From positions 2,046,001-2,110,000 of the forward strand of contig JASSKH010000023.1 in the NCBI GenBank assembly GCA_031763025.1: a stretch of 64,000 nucleotides of DNA. Direction: 5' to 3'. The DNA comes from Macrocystis pyrifera. Taxonomy: Eukaryota > Sar > Phaeophyceae > Laminariales > Laminariaceae. Numbering within the stretch: the first letter of the stretch is position 1; every line of letters begins with the position of its first letter. The position numbers and the translations under genes are program-made. The notes beneath the pieces were generated by a model, which was given only the letters and a program-made list of their open reading frames with translations, made no database searches and was not told where the DNA came from. Below are positions 20,889-32,216 of this stretch, piece after piece.

Positions 20889-22116
20889 TGCAGTTGAATA
20901 CCCCGACTTTCTGTGAACGAGTTGTCGTGGCTGTAAAAAGCTATGTCAACCGGAGCGCAAAGTGTCAGCAAACAAACATATTTCTGTGCAGTCGTCACAA
21001 GCCGTAGTCTAAGTATTCACTAAAAAGACGTAATCACGTCGTCTACCGTAATAATGATAGTCAACGCCACGCCAGGAGTAAAACAATGGGGCGCCTTTGC
21101 AGCGAAAACCACACTAATATAGAGAAAAACAACGGACTCTTCTTGACGAAAAAAGCCCCGGCGACACAGCAGACGCCCCCTACCCACCCCTTGCCCCTTC
21201 AAATTATTGGGGTAAACGTCACGGGGTCAAGTGGGGATGTCGTAGCAGGAAGGGAAATGGAGCCGTTTCCGATGAAAGAAAAGAGGGGTGATACGCATAG
21301 AAATGTTGACATGCCCTGATACATGTTGATACATGCTTCACGCATCACCAAAACTATGGTAACGGACGAGTTTGAGTGGTCATCACTACTGCTCGGTAGT
21401 AGTAGTAGTAACGTCGTTTCGGATCGTCACAGCTATGCCGGTTTCAGTCTTGAACGCGGGACAACGGCTCTATCGTGCGTCCCCCGGCCGCTCGCGGCAC
21501 CGCGGCCGTTCCACGGTCACTCCATTCGGCAGCCCTCCGTGTCCCCGCCGAAGGAATTGGCGAACGGGGGGCGTAGGAAGGCGCCATCCCGGGGGGCGGG
21601 TCGCTCTCCCCGGCATGGTGGAGTATGGAACAATAAACGGAACTCACAGTACAATACAGGAACAAGCGCGATAAGAACCAGCATGTCTATTGTCGTATGT
21701 ACTGATGTAGTACATGGTGGGTGAGTTGGTGCGTGGGTTGGTTAGTATATGGGCGAGTGGGTTCGTGGCTTTGGGTATTAATAGTTGCCGTATTTTTACT
21801 GTTTCGTTTACTCCACTTGTGCTTCCACCACTGGACCATGGTGCTGCTACGTACGAACTGGGCACTCATCTACTGCTGCACCCACTGCTGTACTGCTGTA
21901 GTACATGGCGGTTGGGTGGATGAGTTGGTGGGCGGATGAGTTGGTGGATGAATGGGTCGATGGGTTAATCGGTGGGTGGGTGGGTGAGTGGATTGGTGAA
22001 GGGGTGAGTGGCTTCGTGAATATGTGTGGCGGCCGTGCTATTTTTTTTGTATTTGTGTTTTGTCCGCTGGATATGCTGCCACTATACCCGACCCGCTGGC
22101 ATACTGCAGCATACCA

Positions 22117-22365
22117 CTACAGTACGCGTAGTGCTTCCAAACTACGCCCCGACCGCATGGTAAATGCCCCGGGCCGCCTTTTCACGCTCGGAATATCACA
22201 AGCTCGAAAGAAAATCACGCCCCCTGAGGCGTCCACTATCGTATTACGATACCTTCGTATGCGCCTTCCCCTCTCGATCATCCGGACCGGCTTCCAACGC
22301 TTTGGTCTCCGTCTCCGGTTCCCAACCATCCGAAGGGGCGCCCTGCAGTTCGGCAAGAGCTGCAC
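22117..22365 (-). CDS. Conserved ORF region in E1
   Basis: More than one minus-strand frame is open and conserved with E2 25717-25995. One contains LQGAP(S/W)DGWEPET and DDREGKAHTK, ending at a donor-like AAGGTA in both copies; another is arginine rich. I cannot pick the coding frame. Function unknown. Confidence 0.3.
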   Translation of the reverse strand: MQLLPNCRAPLRMVGNRRRRPKRWKPVRMIERGRRIRRYRNTIVDASGGVIFFRACDIPSVKRRPGAFTMRSGRSLEALRVL

Positions 22366-22835
22366 GCACTCTTCTCCCTCTCATCCTTACTCATCGTCAT
22401 GGATAATTATAGTATCTGCAAGGAAAAACATCAAGAGTTAGCGAAGGGGTTGCTTCTCCGCTGATGAGAATATAGAGGCATTTCGACGTACGTTAGCCAA
22501 TCGTAGAGGTTGCGGTTGGCATGCCCCCCGTAAGGATAAGACTTTGTAACCTACGACGTCGCGCGCAGTCCTTCGATGGTCAAACGAGTACCGGATCACA
22601 GACTGCGTATCACGACTAACCTCTGACCCCGTCGTCCTCGCTGACCCCGTCGTCCCCGCCGTCCTGTTGAACCATGCACTTCGCTTCGTCGGTTTCTGCA
22701 GCGTCCTGTGATCACAGTGGGAACGACATTCAAGGAGTTTATCTTAATTTGACAAAACGGCTTGCAACGTTATCTGCAGGCGCGGATCAATGGGTCTTGA
22801 CTCCACCATAAACCAACCTTGCGCACTCTGGACAG

Positions 22836-23075
22836 ACCATCCATTCCCAGTTCATGATCTACTGTAGTTCTTTCAAGGCAGCTCTATTCCCAATCTTGTA
22901 ATATCTACCTCATATAGCTGGGCCCGTGCTATAACATCTGTACGAGGGGAGTAGCACATGTTTCCTGGGTTGGATCTGTGCAATGCGGATCCTGCTAAAC
23001 CTATCACGACGGCAGATGAGGAACTAGATGAACTACTGCTGTAGATAGATCATGATCAGTCCGAGGTGTGAAAAG
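22836..23075. mobile_element. MITE family A copy in E1
   Basis: Ends near CTCTGGACAGACC and AGTCCGAGGTGTGAAAA with GATC-rich subterminal sequence. The corresponding copy in E2 is at 24982-25243, so this insertion predates the split of E1 and E2. Confidence 0.6.
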
Positions 23076-23988
23076 TTGCACTCGACCTATCGATGCACGA
23101 CACTCACCGTCTCCAAAGGCACGTCACTAGAACGATGAGCCGACCTCCTTTTTTTGCCTTCCCCCCGTGTGGACTCATTCCATCCGCACACAGTCATTGG
23201 TCACTCCGTCGTCTCGCGCCCAAGGTTATCTCCAGCCCGGTATGTAGGATATCTGTGATATCCACGTACAATTAGTCGGTCGAGTCGTGGTTCCACATAC
23301 GGTTAACGACACGCAGTTGCGACATCGCGCGAAAAAAAGTATGTACATTAACGCGCCACCACAACCTCGAAGTGCCCTTCAGCTGCTGCTGTGGTTTGAT
23401 TTGTTCCGCAGAGACAGAAGGATGACATCTCATCAGTACGTACATATCTGGTACTCGTCCGAACTCGCACGAGTTTTGCTCGGTGCTGGTGAGTTTGTAC
23501 TGCTGTTGTAGTTGAACATGCGGTAAGTTACGATTTTGAACATCATGCCTAATTTTGAGGACAACGTCTACGTCTTGGTTACAGTCGTTTGCCGAAAAAA
23601 TGGCTGGAGAACATCCAGCAATAGGCTAGCTGTCATAACCAAGAAGAAACGGCGAACGGGAACGTCAATTGGCGAAGTGCGGTGGCCTGGCGTCCAAACG
23701 AAGTTGCTTCATGGCCTTGCGGCCGACGTAGCATTTTTCGATTTTCTTCGCTCACCTTGAACGATATCCACGAATTCTTCGTGGATGACGTCGCCGACGT
23801 GGTGCTGGATGGTTCCTGACTCTTTGTGGGCGCTGCGGTGGCCTGCTTCGCTGTCGCCGGTGCGATATGTGTGCAGCCCTAAGGGATTTCATAAAATCCC
23901 AGAGGCGTGTTTTTTTTACACGAGGTTGGCTGAAAGCATTCCTTACCAAAAATCTTGAGTGAGTCCCCAATCCTAGTCATTCCCATTG

Positions 23989-24002
23989 TTTCGGGTCTTC
24001 CC
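23989..24002. repeat. Overlapping target duplications between E1 and E2
   Basis: TTTCGGGT (23989-23996, right copy for E1) overlaps GTCTTCCC (23995-24002, left copy for E2) by GT. The 14 bp are all that separate the two elements. Confidence 0.85.
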
Positions 24003-24004
24003 CA

Positions 24005-24262
24005 ATGGGAATGACTATCATTGGGGACTCACTCAAGATTTTTGGTAAGGAATGCTTGACCCCACGTACGTGTAAAAAAATTGTAGAAATTACCGCCTCT
24101 GGTATTTTACGAAACCCCAGATTCCGGCTCACAGATGATGCCGGACACAGCGCAGCAGGACACCGCAGAGCCCACAAAGGGTCAGGAACTATCCAGCATC
24201 ACGGAGGCGACGTCGTGCACGAAGATTTTTTGGAAATCGTTCAAGGTGAGCGGAGAAAATAG
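24005..24262 (+). CDS. ORF starting in the TIR of E2
   Basis: An 85-codon ORF begins with ATG inside the TIR (MGMTIIGDSLKIFGKECL) and runs to a donor-like CAAG then GTGAGC shared with E1 (around 23745). A second open frame conserved with E1 reads TKGQELSSITEATSCTKIFW. It is unclear which frame is used. If coding starts here, the TIR itself encodes the N-terminus. Confidence 0.3.
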   Translation: MGMTIIGDSLKIFGKECLTPRTCKKIVEITASGILRNPRFRLTDDAGHSAAGHRRAHKGSGTIQHHGGDVVHEDFLEIVQGERRK

Positions 24263-24981
24263 AAAAAAACTACGTCGGCCTCGAAAGCGGTGATGCAGCA
24301 TGGCTTGGACGTCAGGCCACCGCCCTCGTCCCTTTGAGGTTCCCGTTCGCCGTTTCTTCTTGGGTGTGACAGCCAGCTTACTGCTGAATGTGCTTCAACC
24401 ATTTTTTCGGCGAATGACTGCAACCAAGACGTGGACGTTGTCCGAGATGTAGCAAGATTGTTCAAAATCGTAACTTTCCGCATGTTCAACTACAACAGCA
24501 GTACAATCTCAGCATCGAGTACTCGTAACTCGTGCGAGTTCAGTGTGGACGACTGCTGTAGTACCAGGTACATGTATGTATACTGATGAGATGTAGGCCG
24601 TCATCCTCATGTCTCTACGGAAGAAATCCAACCGCAGCAGCAGCTGAAGGGCACTTCGAGGTTGTGGTTGGCGTGTTAATGTACATCGCGACGTTGCAGC
24701 AGTGTCAGTGTTAACCGTCAGTGTGTCGAACCACGACTCGACCGGCAAATTGCACGTGATTATCACATCTCAGATATCCTACATACCGGGCTGGAGATAA
24801 CTTGGGCGCGAGACGATGGAGTGACCATCGAAGGTTGGGATGGGATGAGACGAACCATGGAGAGACCTGAGCTCGGTTCGGCCACACGGGGGGAAGGCAA
24901 AGAAGGGGGGTCGGCACTCCGTTCTGGTGACGTGCGTTTAGAGACAGTGAGTGTCGTGTGTATCGATAGGTCGACTGCAAC

Positions 24982-25243
24982 TTTTCACACCTCGGACAGA
25001 TCGTGATCTATGTACAGCAGTAGATCATCTATCTACCGTTAGTAGTTCCTCATCTTCCGTCGTGATAGGTTTTGCAGGATCTGTATTGCACAGACCCAAC
25101 CCAGGAAACATGTGCTACTTCGTTCATATGTTATGGTTCGGGCCCAGCTACATGAGGTAGATATTACAAGATCGGTAATAGATCTGCCTTGAAAGAACTA
25201 GAGTATATCATCAACTGGGAATCGATGATCTGTCCGAGGTGCG
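24982..25243. mobile_element. MITE family A copy in E2
   Basis: Starts TTTTCACACCTCGGACAGATC and ends GATCTGTCCGAGGTGCGCAA with GATC-rich interior; orthologous to the copy in E1 at 22836-23075. Confidence 0.65.
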
Positions 25244-25716
25244 CAAGGTTTGGTTTATGGTGGAGTCAAGACCCACTGATCCGCGCCTGCACATAACGTT
25301 GCAAGACGTTTTGTCAAATTAAGATAAACTCCTTCAATATCGCTCACGCTATGATCACAGTACGCTGCAGAAACCGACGAAGCGAAGTGCATGGTTCAAC
25401 AGGACGGCGGGGACGACGGGGTCAGCGAGGACGACGGGGTCAGCGAGGACAGCGGGGTCAGAGGTTAGTCGTGATACACAATCTGTGATCCGGGAAGAGA
25501 TTTGACCATCGAAGGATTGCGCGCAACGTCGTAGGTTGCAAAGTCTTAATCTCACGGGGGCATGCCAACCGTAACCTCTACGATTGACAAACGTACGTCG
25601 AAATGCCTCTATATTCTCATTGGCGGAGATGCAACCCCTTCGTTACTTCTTGATGTTTTTCCATGCAGATACTTACTATCGACGACGATGAATAAATATA
25701 AGAGGGAGAAGAGTAC

Positions 25717-25995
25717 GTGCAGCCCCTGCCGAACTGCAGGGCGCCCCTTGGGATGGTTGGGAACCGGAGACGGGGACGGAAGCGTCGGAAGGCAGTCCGG
25801 ATGATCGAGAGGGGAAGGCGCACACGAAGGTACCGTAGTACGCTAGTGGACGCCTCAGGGGGCGTGATTTTCTTTCGAGCTTGTGATATTCCGAGCCTGA
25901 AAAGGCGACCCGGGGCGTTTACCATGCGGTCGGGGCGTAGTTTGGAAGCAATACGCGTAGTGGTATGCTGCATTATGCCAGCGGGTGCGGTATAG
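25717..25995 (+). CDS. Conserved ORF region in E2
   Basis: Counterpart of E1 22117-22365. Two or three frames are open; the acidic one (WEPETGTEASEG, then DDREGKAHTK before GTACCG) and the arginine-rich one (PGRRTRRYRSTLVDASGG-like) are both conserved. Function unknown. Confidence 0.3.
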   Translation: MQPLPNCRAPLGMVGNRRRGRKRRKAVRMIERGRRTRRYRSTLVDASGGVIFFRACDIPSLKRRPGAFTMRSGRSLEAIRVVVCCIMPAGAV

Positions 25996-27161
25996 TGGCA
26001 GCACATCCAGCGGACGAAACACAGCTACAAAAAGAAAATAAGGCCGCCACCCATATCCCCGAAGCCACTCACCCCTCGACGAACCCAGTCACCCAGTCAC
26101 CCACCCACCAACTCAGCGACCCATCCACCCATCAACTTATCAACCCACCCGCCATGTCCTACAGCAGTACAGCAGTAGGTGCAGCAGTAGATGAGTGCCC
26201 AGTTCGTACGTAGCAGCACCATGGTCCAGTGGTGGAAGCACAAGCGGAGTAAACAAAACAGTAAAAACACGGCAACTACCCACAACCACGAATCCACTCG
26301 CCCACATACTTACCTACCCACACACCCACGCACGCACCAACTCACCCACCATGTACTACATCATTAGGTACAGCGTTAGACATGTTGGTTCATATCGCGC
26401 TTGTTCCTGTATTGTCCTGTGAGTTCCGTTTATTTTTCCATACTCCGCCATGCTGGGGAGAGCGGCCCGCCCCCGGGAGGGTGCCTTTTCACGCACCCCG
26501 TTCGCCAACTCCTTCAGCGGGGACTGCCAAGTGGAGTGGACGCAGCACGGTCGCGGTGCCGCGAGCGGCCAGGAGACGCACGATAGAGCCGCTGCACCGC
26601 GTTCAAGACTGAAGCCGGCGTAGCTGTGACGATCGGAAACGATGTCACTACTACTACTACAACTACTACCGAGCAGTAGTGATGACCACTCAAACTCATA
26701 TGTTGCCATTATTTTGGTGATGCGTGAAACACATATAGACATTGACATGTATCAGGACACGTCAACATTTGTATGCATCCCACCTTGTTTGCATCGGAAA
26801 CAGCTCCATTCTCCTTCCTGCCACGACATCCCAACCTGACCCCGGGGCGTTTACCCCAATAATTTGAAAGGGCGAGGGGGGGGTGGGAGGCGTCTGCTGT
26901 GTCACCGGGGCTTTTTCAAGAAGAGTAAGTTTTTTTTTCTCTATATTGGTGTCGTTTTCCCTGAAAAGGCGCCCCATTGGTTTGCTCCTGGCGTGGCGTT
27001 TACTATCATTATTACGGTAGACGACGTGATTACGTCTTTTTAGTGAATGCTTGGACTATGGCTTGTGACGGCTGCACAGAAATATGCTTGCTTACTGACG
27101 CTTTGCGCTCCGGTTAACATAGCTTTGCACAGCCACGACAACTTATTCACAGAAAGTCGGC

Positions 27162-27630
27162 GTGATCAACTGTGTTGTTGCTGTCGTCTTTTTTTTTCTG
27201 TGCCAGGTATATATATATATGTATATATCCCATTGTGAGACAGAGCCATGCCCAAATGGAGGAAGGAATATCGACAGGCTCCCTACGGAAAGGGAGGTCA
27301 TTACACGAGTGATTGAAGGAGTTAAGGCAAACTGTCAAGGGCGCAAGAGATTTCTGGTGCCCTTAGCTACGAACCTCGGCCTGGCCATGGTACAGAGGTT
27401 CGTCATTTCAAAGTTTGACTGTTGCTCACATTCGGGAGTATATTTGGAAGTGTGGCGTCAAACCGCCACCCTCTATTAAGAAGTCTGGTCTGCAATCGCT
27501 GTTGCGCCAGATGGCACCGGGTATTGGCCGGGATACCGATTCGGAGGCTGAGGAAGGCACAACCAATGCCGCGGGGGTGGAAATTACGGCGGGCACTATC
27601 GAAGCCGATGTCGACGAGAAAACGGACTAG
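27162..27630 (+). CDS. Conserved coding region in E2 with SAP-like helix pattern
   Basis: Counterpart of E1 20435-20888. Frames contain EREVITRVIEGVKANCQGRK, ATNLGLAMVQRF, HIREYIWKCGVKPPPSIKKS and an acidic tail ending VDEKTD. The stop position differs slightly between copies. Role unknown; a DNA-binding part of the element's own protein is a reasonable guess. Confidence 0.4.
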
Positions 27631-30600
27631 CTGTCTTCGATCTGGTTAATATTTGTCGTCGTGTACAGCAGTAGGTGGTGATGGGCACGAATATTTTTTG
27701 TCGACAACCAAAACTATCGCATAACGCAGAGGTAGTTGTGATGGTCGTTGCAGTCGTGTTTCAACCCCCCTCATTATGTTGCTGTTGCCTTGCTTGGTAA
27801 GTTTTCGGCTGCCCCTCCCCCTGCGCGAACCCTCGCAGTAATATGTGACGCTTGTTATTTGAGGGGCATTCTTACTGTTTTTTTTTATTCCAAGGCTAAA
27901 TTGTGGTGCAGAAATTTCATTTCGTCGTGCATAATAGATAGCGGGCCTTGCCTCGAAATCGGATCGAACGCCGTGGTCGCCAATACATTAGCCGGAGGAG
28001 GATCAAGGGCAGAGTGTGGAGATTTGGCGGGGCACTGATAAAGATACGACATTCAACTGGCCTCTCCTTCAATTCCACTGCCCCCCCCCCCCCTCACCCC
28101 CTCGTAAGCTTCTGTATGTCCATCTGGTACGCACGAGGTAGAGTGGATTGATGTTATTATGTAGTGATTGATATATGTTATTTTGTTGCTCCGTTCGTTT
28201 CCGTTTGTATTTACTGTACGGGTCGATATCACATTGTGTGAGATGACCGACCTGGCATTCTGTGGCATGGCTCGACTTCGGTACAATTGCCGAGAGACTG
28301 CCGTGCGAAAATTGTTGCGCTTAGTGAGGACTCATTGTGGTGCAGAAATAGTAATTTACGAAAGTACGTGCTCCTTAATTTGATACTATTAATACAAGAC
28401 TTGCAAGCCAGAACACATCGACCGAGCCAAGCAGTGTACCTGTATCATTGCAAGCAATGACGCAACATCAACCGAGCATTCATGATAATACGTAGTGATC
28501 ATTCTTTTATGTAAGCCACTCCCTACCCCCCCCCCCCCCCCCCCCTCCCCTCCAACGCCAACCCAGTACCCCCCCCCCCCCCCCACACACACAGTAAATC
28601 TCAACACAACTACAAGACATTGAAAGCCGAGATTGCGTCAACCGAGTCAATCAGTCCATGTTGAACACTTGCTGAAATTGTTTTCGCTTGCATCATATTC
28701 GAAACTATGCAAAACCGCGTGCGTGCAAGCTAATAAAATAGATGAATCATGCCAAGGTCAAAACATAAGCCATGAGGTCTTGCTCGTCTTGGTAGACGGA
28801 TTGTCCGTCTTTGACTTAGAAACACTCTCGATGTCGCCAGAGGGCTTCTTGCGCGGCAGGGTCCGTTGACCCACAGCGCCTCCATGACCGTCTGGAAAAG
28901 TTACAGCGAAACCAAAAGGAGAGGCAAGGAAAGGGGAAGGGAAGGGCATGCAAACAAGGGGGAGGGAGGGGTGGGGTAGGTGGGCATCAGGGACTGTCGC
29001 GGAGGTAGTTTGGTCCCAGTACGGGAGCGTGTTAACTGTATCTATTTCCCCCCCGGATGACTGAGATGGCAATACTAATGCAGCGATACTACAGTAGTTT
29101 ACCAAATTTACTGGACGCGGGACATCGGGCTACAGTAAACCACGGCCGTGTTGCTAGCATAATAATACGTGGTGCATTTAAGGAAAATAATACATTACGC
29201 ATTGGTCCATAAAAAATACTTCATCCAGTGAGGTGTATCCCTTTGACCGATTGCCCGGGTACTCGCGAGTAATACCCGTCTCCCAAATAATTTTCACGGA
29301 TAAAAGTATTAATAGCACTTGGCACTTTTTTTTTTTTTTTTAATCCTCTGGCGGATTGGTAAACATAAGCTCAAGCTCACCATAATTTCACGTTCAAATC
29401 GTGTCTTGTCAATTTAACCCATAGCTCCCGTTGCGAAGCGCGTTTCATTTGCCCCCCCGGGTACTCGTTCGTGCACTCGCTGTTGGAGATGCTGTCGTCC
29501 GTCTTTTATGACGAGAAGACGTAAACGAGCTGTGACACGCAGCGTGGTCGTTGATTGTTGGGCTACTCAGACTTGCTCGGGGGGAAACAAATACGTCAGC
29601 TGCGAATTCGACTGAAGTAGTGATTGATATTCAACTTTGAAAAGTGCGCGACACGTCAGACGCGCACAATTGACGTTCGATAACCCTTTCGGCTTTTGGG
29701 GCCCCATGGTATCGACACCTCCTCCCCTCGCAAAGAGCACCACAAGAAATTTAGCCGTAAAAAAAACGAGAAGTAAGAAACTCGATACCGACGTTTGTAT
29801 AGGGAACACGCTTCTCAAACGAATAATCTATCAATAACTTTGAACCAATTGATCTGCTTCTGATCAGAGGGCCGGTACCGTATGCTACTGTAGTCAGAAC
29901 CAAAATAACGACTTTTTATTGAAACCTTACCAAGCATCCAAGCAAGTGTGCAAACCTGGCAAGATACAATCTGTGTCCCACCCTGTTATCCTCGCAGTAT
30001 CACGAGTCCGAACAGGTGTCGCGCACCTACCCCAGCGACCCGGGCTGGTTGACGTTATTGATATACCTGGTATCACTTTATACAATAGTCATTTTTTTGT
30101 CGACATGTTGACCCTCTCACTCACGTCCTTTTTCATGCCATACTGCTGTAGTACTCGCGCAAATTATTTGTGCGCACATCATGTAACTCCAAGTAAGGGA
30201 ATGCTCAGGCTGGAAAAAGGGGTGCGTTCTACTCGTATAAAGGCTCCCGATTCACTTGTTTTTCTTTAAATCTCGGACTGGTTTCTTTTTACTGCTTGTG
30301 GCAAGTCCTATTATAAATCGGACAGATCACGACCTCCAGTAGTAATAGATTATCTACAATAGGTCCGCTACGGTATGTTTGGGAAGATCTGTACAGTATA
30401 GATCCCAAACAGGAAAAAAATCGTACTCGTAGAGATCAAGCAGGTTACACGGCTCCCACCCGCCAATATGAGCTGGCTACACTACAGATCAGGCTTTTGG
30501 CTGCTCTCTGAAAAATCTACCCTCGGGTTGATCATTCGTGTGGAAATCGATGACCGGTCCGATATGCTTGTTCCAAGTCTGTCCCCCAAAACGCGGCGGG

Positions 30601-31225
30601 TTCAGTTTTTACGGGGATAATAATAGAAACAAGACGAAGTCCTCGTATCTCTCGTGCTCGTAAATCTTGCTACCTCGTACCTCTGGACAAAAATATGTGG
30701 ACTATTGTTGTTGTTGTCACCTGCGGCGTCCATGCCTGCTGTAGTACTGGTCCAAGAGGACCCGCCCTCTACCGGCCACTCTGTCACAGCCGTCGCTCTC
30801 TGAGCGGAAGCTTTCACTGAATCAATGATGATGCTGCTCTCCAGCGCCGTCCCCAAAAACACTGGCCAAGGCGTCAGGTGACATCTCCAACTGGCCGCCT
30901 TCAGGTATCGGTTCGATCTTGTCGCTCACGAGAATTCGGTCCAGCCGCTGCTGTTGTATATGGATCCTGTAGGAAGTATTCCTGGTATACGAACACGTAC
31001 TGCTGTACCGTATGTACAGGCAGTATACGTGCAATAACAGACACGGGCGTCAATCAGTGATGAAATACGAATTTTGAATTTTGAATATTATGTATGGGTT
31101 GTGGGCCGCACTTCGTAGGGATATCGTAATTTGGAACAAAACGTTCAAGCAGATATCAAGTTTACATCGTGTGGAGTATCGTTTCTCAAACGGAAACTTG
31201 CGCCAATTAACAAGCCGTCCTGACT

Positions 31226-31588
31226 ATGAGCACGCGAAGCAAGCGGCGAACGGGATGGGATGCAGCACTCGCGGTTAGGACAGCAGCAGCGACGACTCCG
31301 AAAGATCGGCCATTCTTATCCCCGGAAAATGGTATGCAAAAGGCTCTCGATATTTCGCGGACAAACCTTGCAGGGCCTGATTTGCTGGGCACAGCAGAAG
31401 GAGGCAGCAGAGCACCCATAAACCAACCATTGGCGCCTGTAGCTATAAGGCTTCGTCTCCAGTCCCCAAGTGAAGTGCACACCCTGGGTGCTCAATTCTG
31501 GTCTCCCCGGTCAGTAACGCCTACACACAATGAACGCCATTTTTACACGTACGTGGGGACAGGGGATGGGCTTAAACGTCCCCTGTGA
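31226..31588 (+). CDS. Conserved ORF at the outer end of E2
   Basis: A 120-codon plus-strand ORF beginning MSTRSKRRTG shares most residues with E1 15540-15866 and runs into the terminal inverted repeat (RHFYTYVGTGDGLKRP). Function unknown. Confidence 0.4.
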   Translation: MSTRSKRRTGWDAALAVRTAAATTPKDRPFLSPENGMQKALDISRTNLAGPDLLGTAEGGSRAPINQPLAPVAIRLRLQSPSEVHTLGAQFWSPRSVTPTHNERHFYTYVGTGDGLKRPL

Positions 31589-31614
31589 GTCCCCAATGAT
31601 AGTCATTCTCATTG

Positions 31615-31622
31615 GTCTTCCC
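31615..31622. repeat. 8-bp target site duplication of E2, right copy
   Basis: GTCTTCCC directly after the CATTG end of E2, identical to 23995-24002. Confidence 0.85.
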
Positions 31623-32216
31623 CTCGCATTCGAATCGTCGTTTTGTGCCACATAGTACACTCCAGAGAGATAATTCCAAGCCCACAACCTCCCCTAGTCT
31701 GCAGCAGTGTTCTGGTGTCTTCTGGTGCTTGTTGGTTGGGAGGGTTCGCAAAGGCTGTGCACCGTCACGTCTACGTGTCGCACTGGAAGGCCTCGTGAAG
31801 TCGCCGGCTCGCCATATCGTCATTCGGATTGGCGGTCATGTCCGTGCTCGCGTAACTTCTCTCTTGTATTAGGACGACAGCAGTGCGAGACAGCAGGGCG
31901 CACGGTGTCAGTGATAAGATCGGGATTTCCAACACAAGAGCCAAGTGGGAGTTGGAAGCACTGGAAGGCTGGAGTTGGGCGTTTTGGAGAGCGCCCTAGT
32001 AGGAAAGTACAAAAGGGAAGTAGAGGGGGGGGGACGTGTGCCTGCCCGGAGCGATTCGGCTTCATCTTGCGGCAACTTCAAACGCCCAGCAACTGCAGCC
32101 TGTTGCTGCTCAGCTGCTACTGCTGGCGCTGCTGCTGGCGCTGCTGTACTACTGTAGTACCTGGTAGTGCGTAAGGGAAGGGTGCAAGCGTACCACGGTG
32201 CATACACCATTCCACC
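31623..32216. other. Former upstream flank of the ankyrin gene, no clear exon
   Basis: Removing E1 and E2 would make this sequence contiguous with 15468, so it was probably the promoter-side flank of the first ankyrin exon. Both strands have moderate ORFs (a 205-codon minus-strand ORF overlaps), with no recognised content. A GCTGCTGCTGGCG repeat lies near 32100-32150. Confidence 0.45.

Larger units (their letters stand above)
15477..23988. mobile_element. Large TIR element E1 (8.5 kb), unknown superfamily
   Basis: Both ends carry the same 30-bp terminal inverted repeat beginning CAATGGGAATGACTAGGATT (15477-15506 and the inverted copy at 23959-23988), flanked by the perfect 8-bp duplication TTTCGGGT. 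An 8-bp duplication fits hAT, Mutator-like or Zisupton/KDZ-type DNA transposons; the end sequence does not let me choose. The element is collinear with inverted E2. Fragments of coding sequence occur on both strands, but I see no long intact ORF and recognise no transposase, so it is intron-rich, decayed or non-autonomous. It also holds a LINE 3' end (18486-18640), a 55-bp G run and two copies of MITE family A (near 16590-16840 and 22836-23075). Confidence 0.85.
24003..31614. mobile_element. Large TIR element E2 (7.6 kb), inverted relative to E1
   Basis: The left end begins CAATGGGAATGACTATCATT and the right end is its inverted copy with about one change in 30. The perfect 8-bp duplication GTCTTCCC flanks it (23995-24002 and 31615-31622). 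E2 matches inverted E1 nearly throughout at roughly 75-90 percent by eye, with indels. It lacks about 0.9 kb present in E1 at 18815-19705. Superfamily unknown; coding fragments are listed separately. Confidence 0.85.

Noticed and set aside
15477-31614. Polinton-like or other virus-like origin for E1/E2
   Set aside because: No capsid, integrase or polymerase content was recognised, the TIRs are only about 30 bp, and the target duplication is 8 bp rather than the 6 bp usual for Polintons.
15477-31614. E1/E2 palindrome as a simple assembly artefact
   Set aside because: The arms differ in sequence, in length and in target duplication, so they are not a duplicated contig arm.
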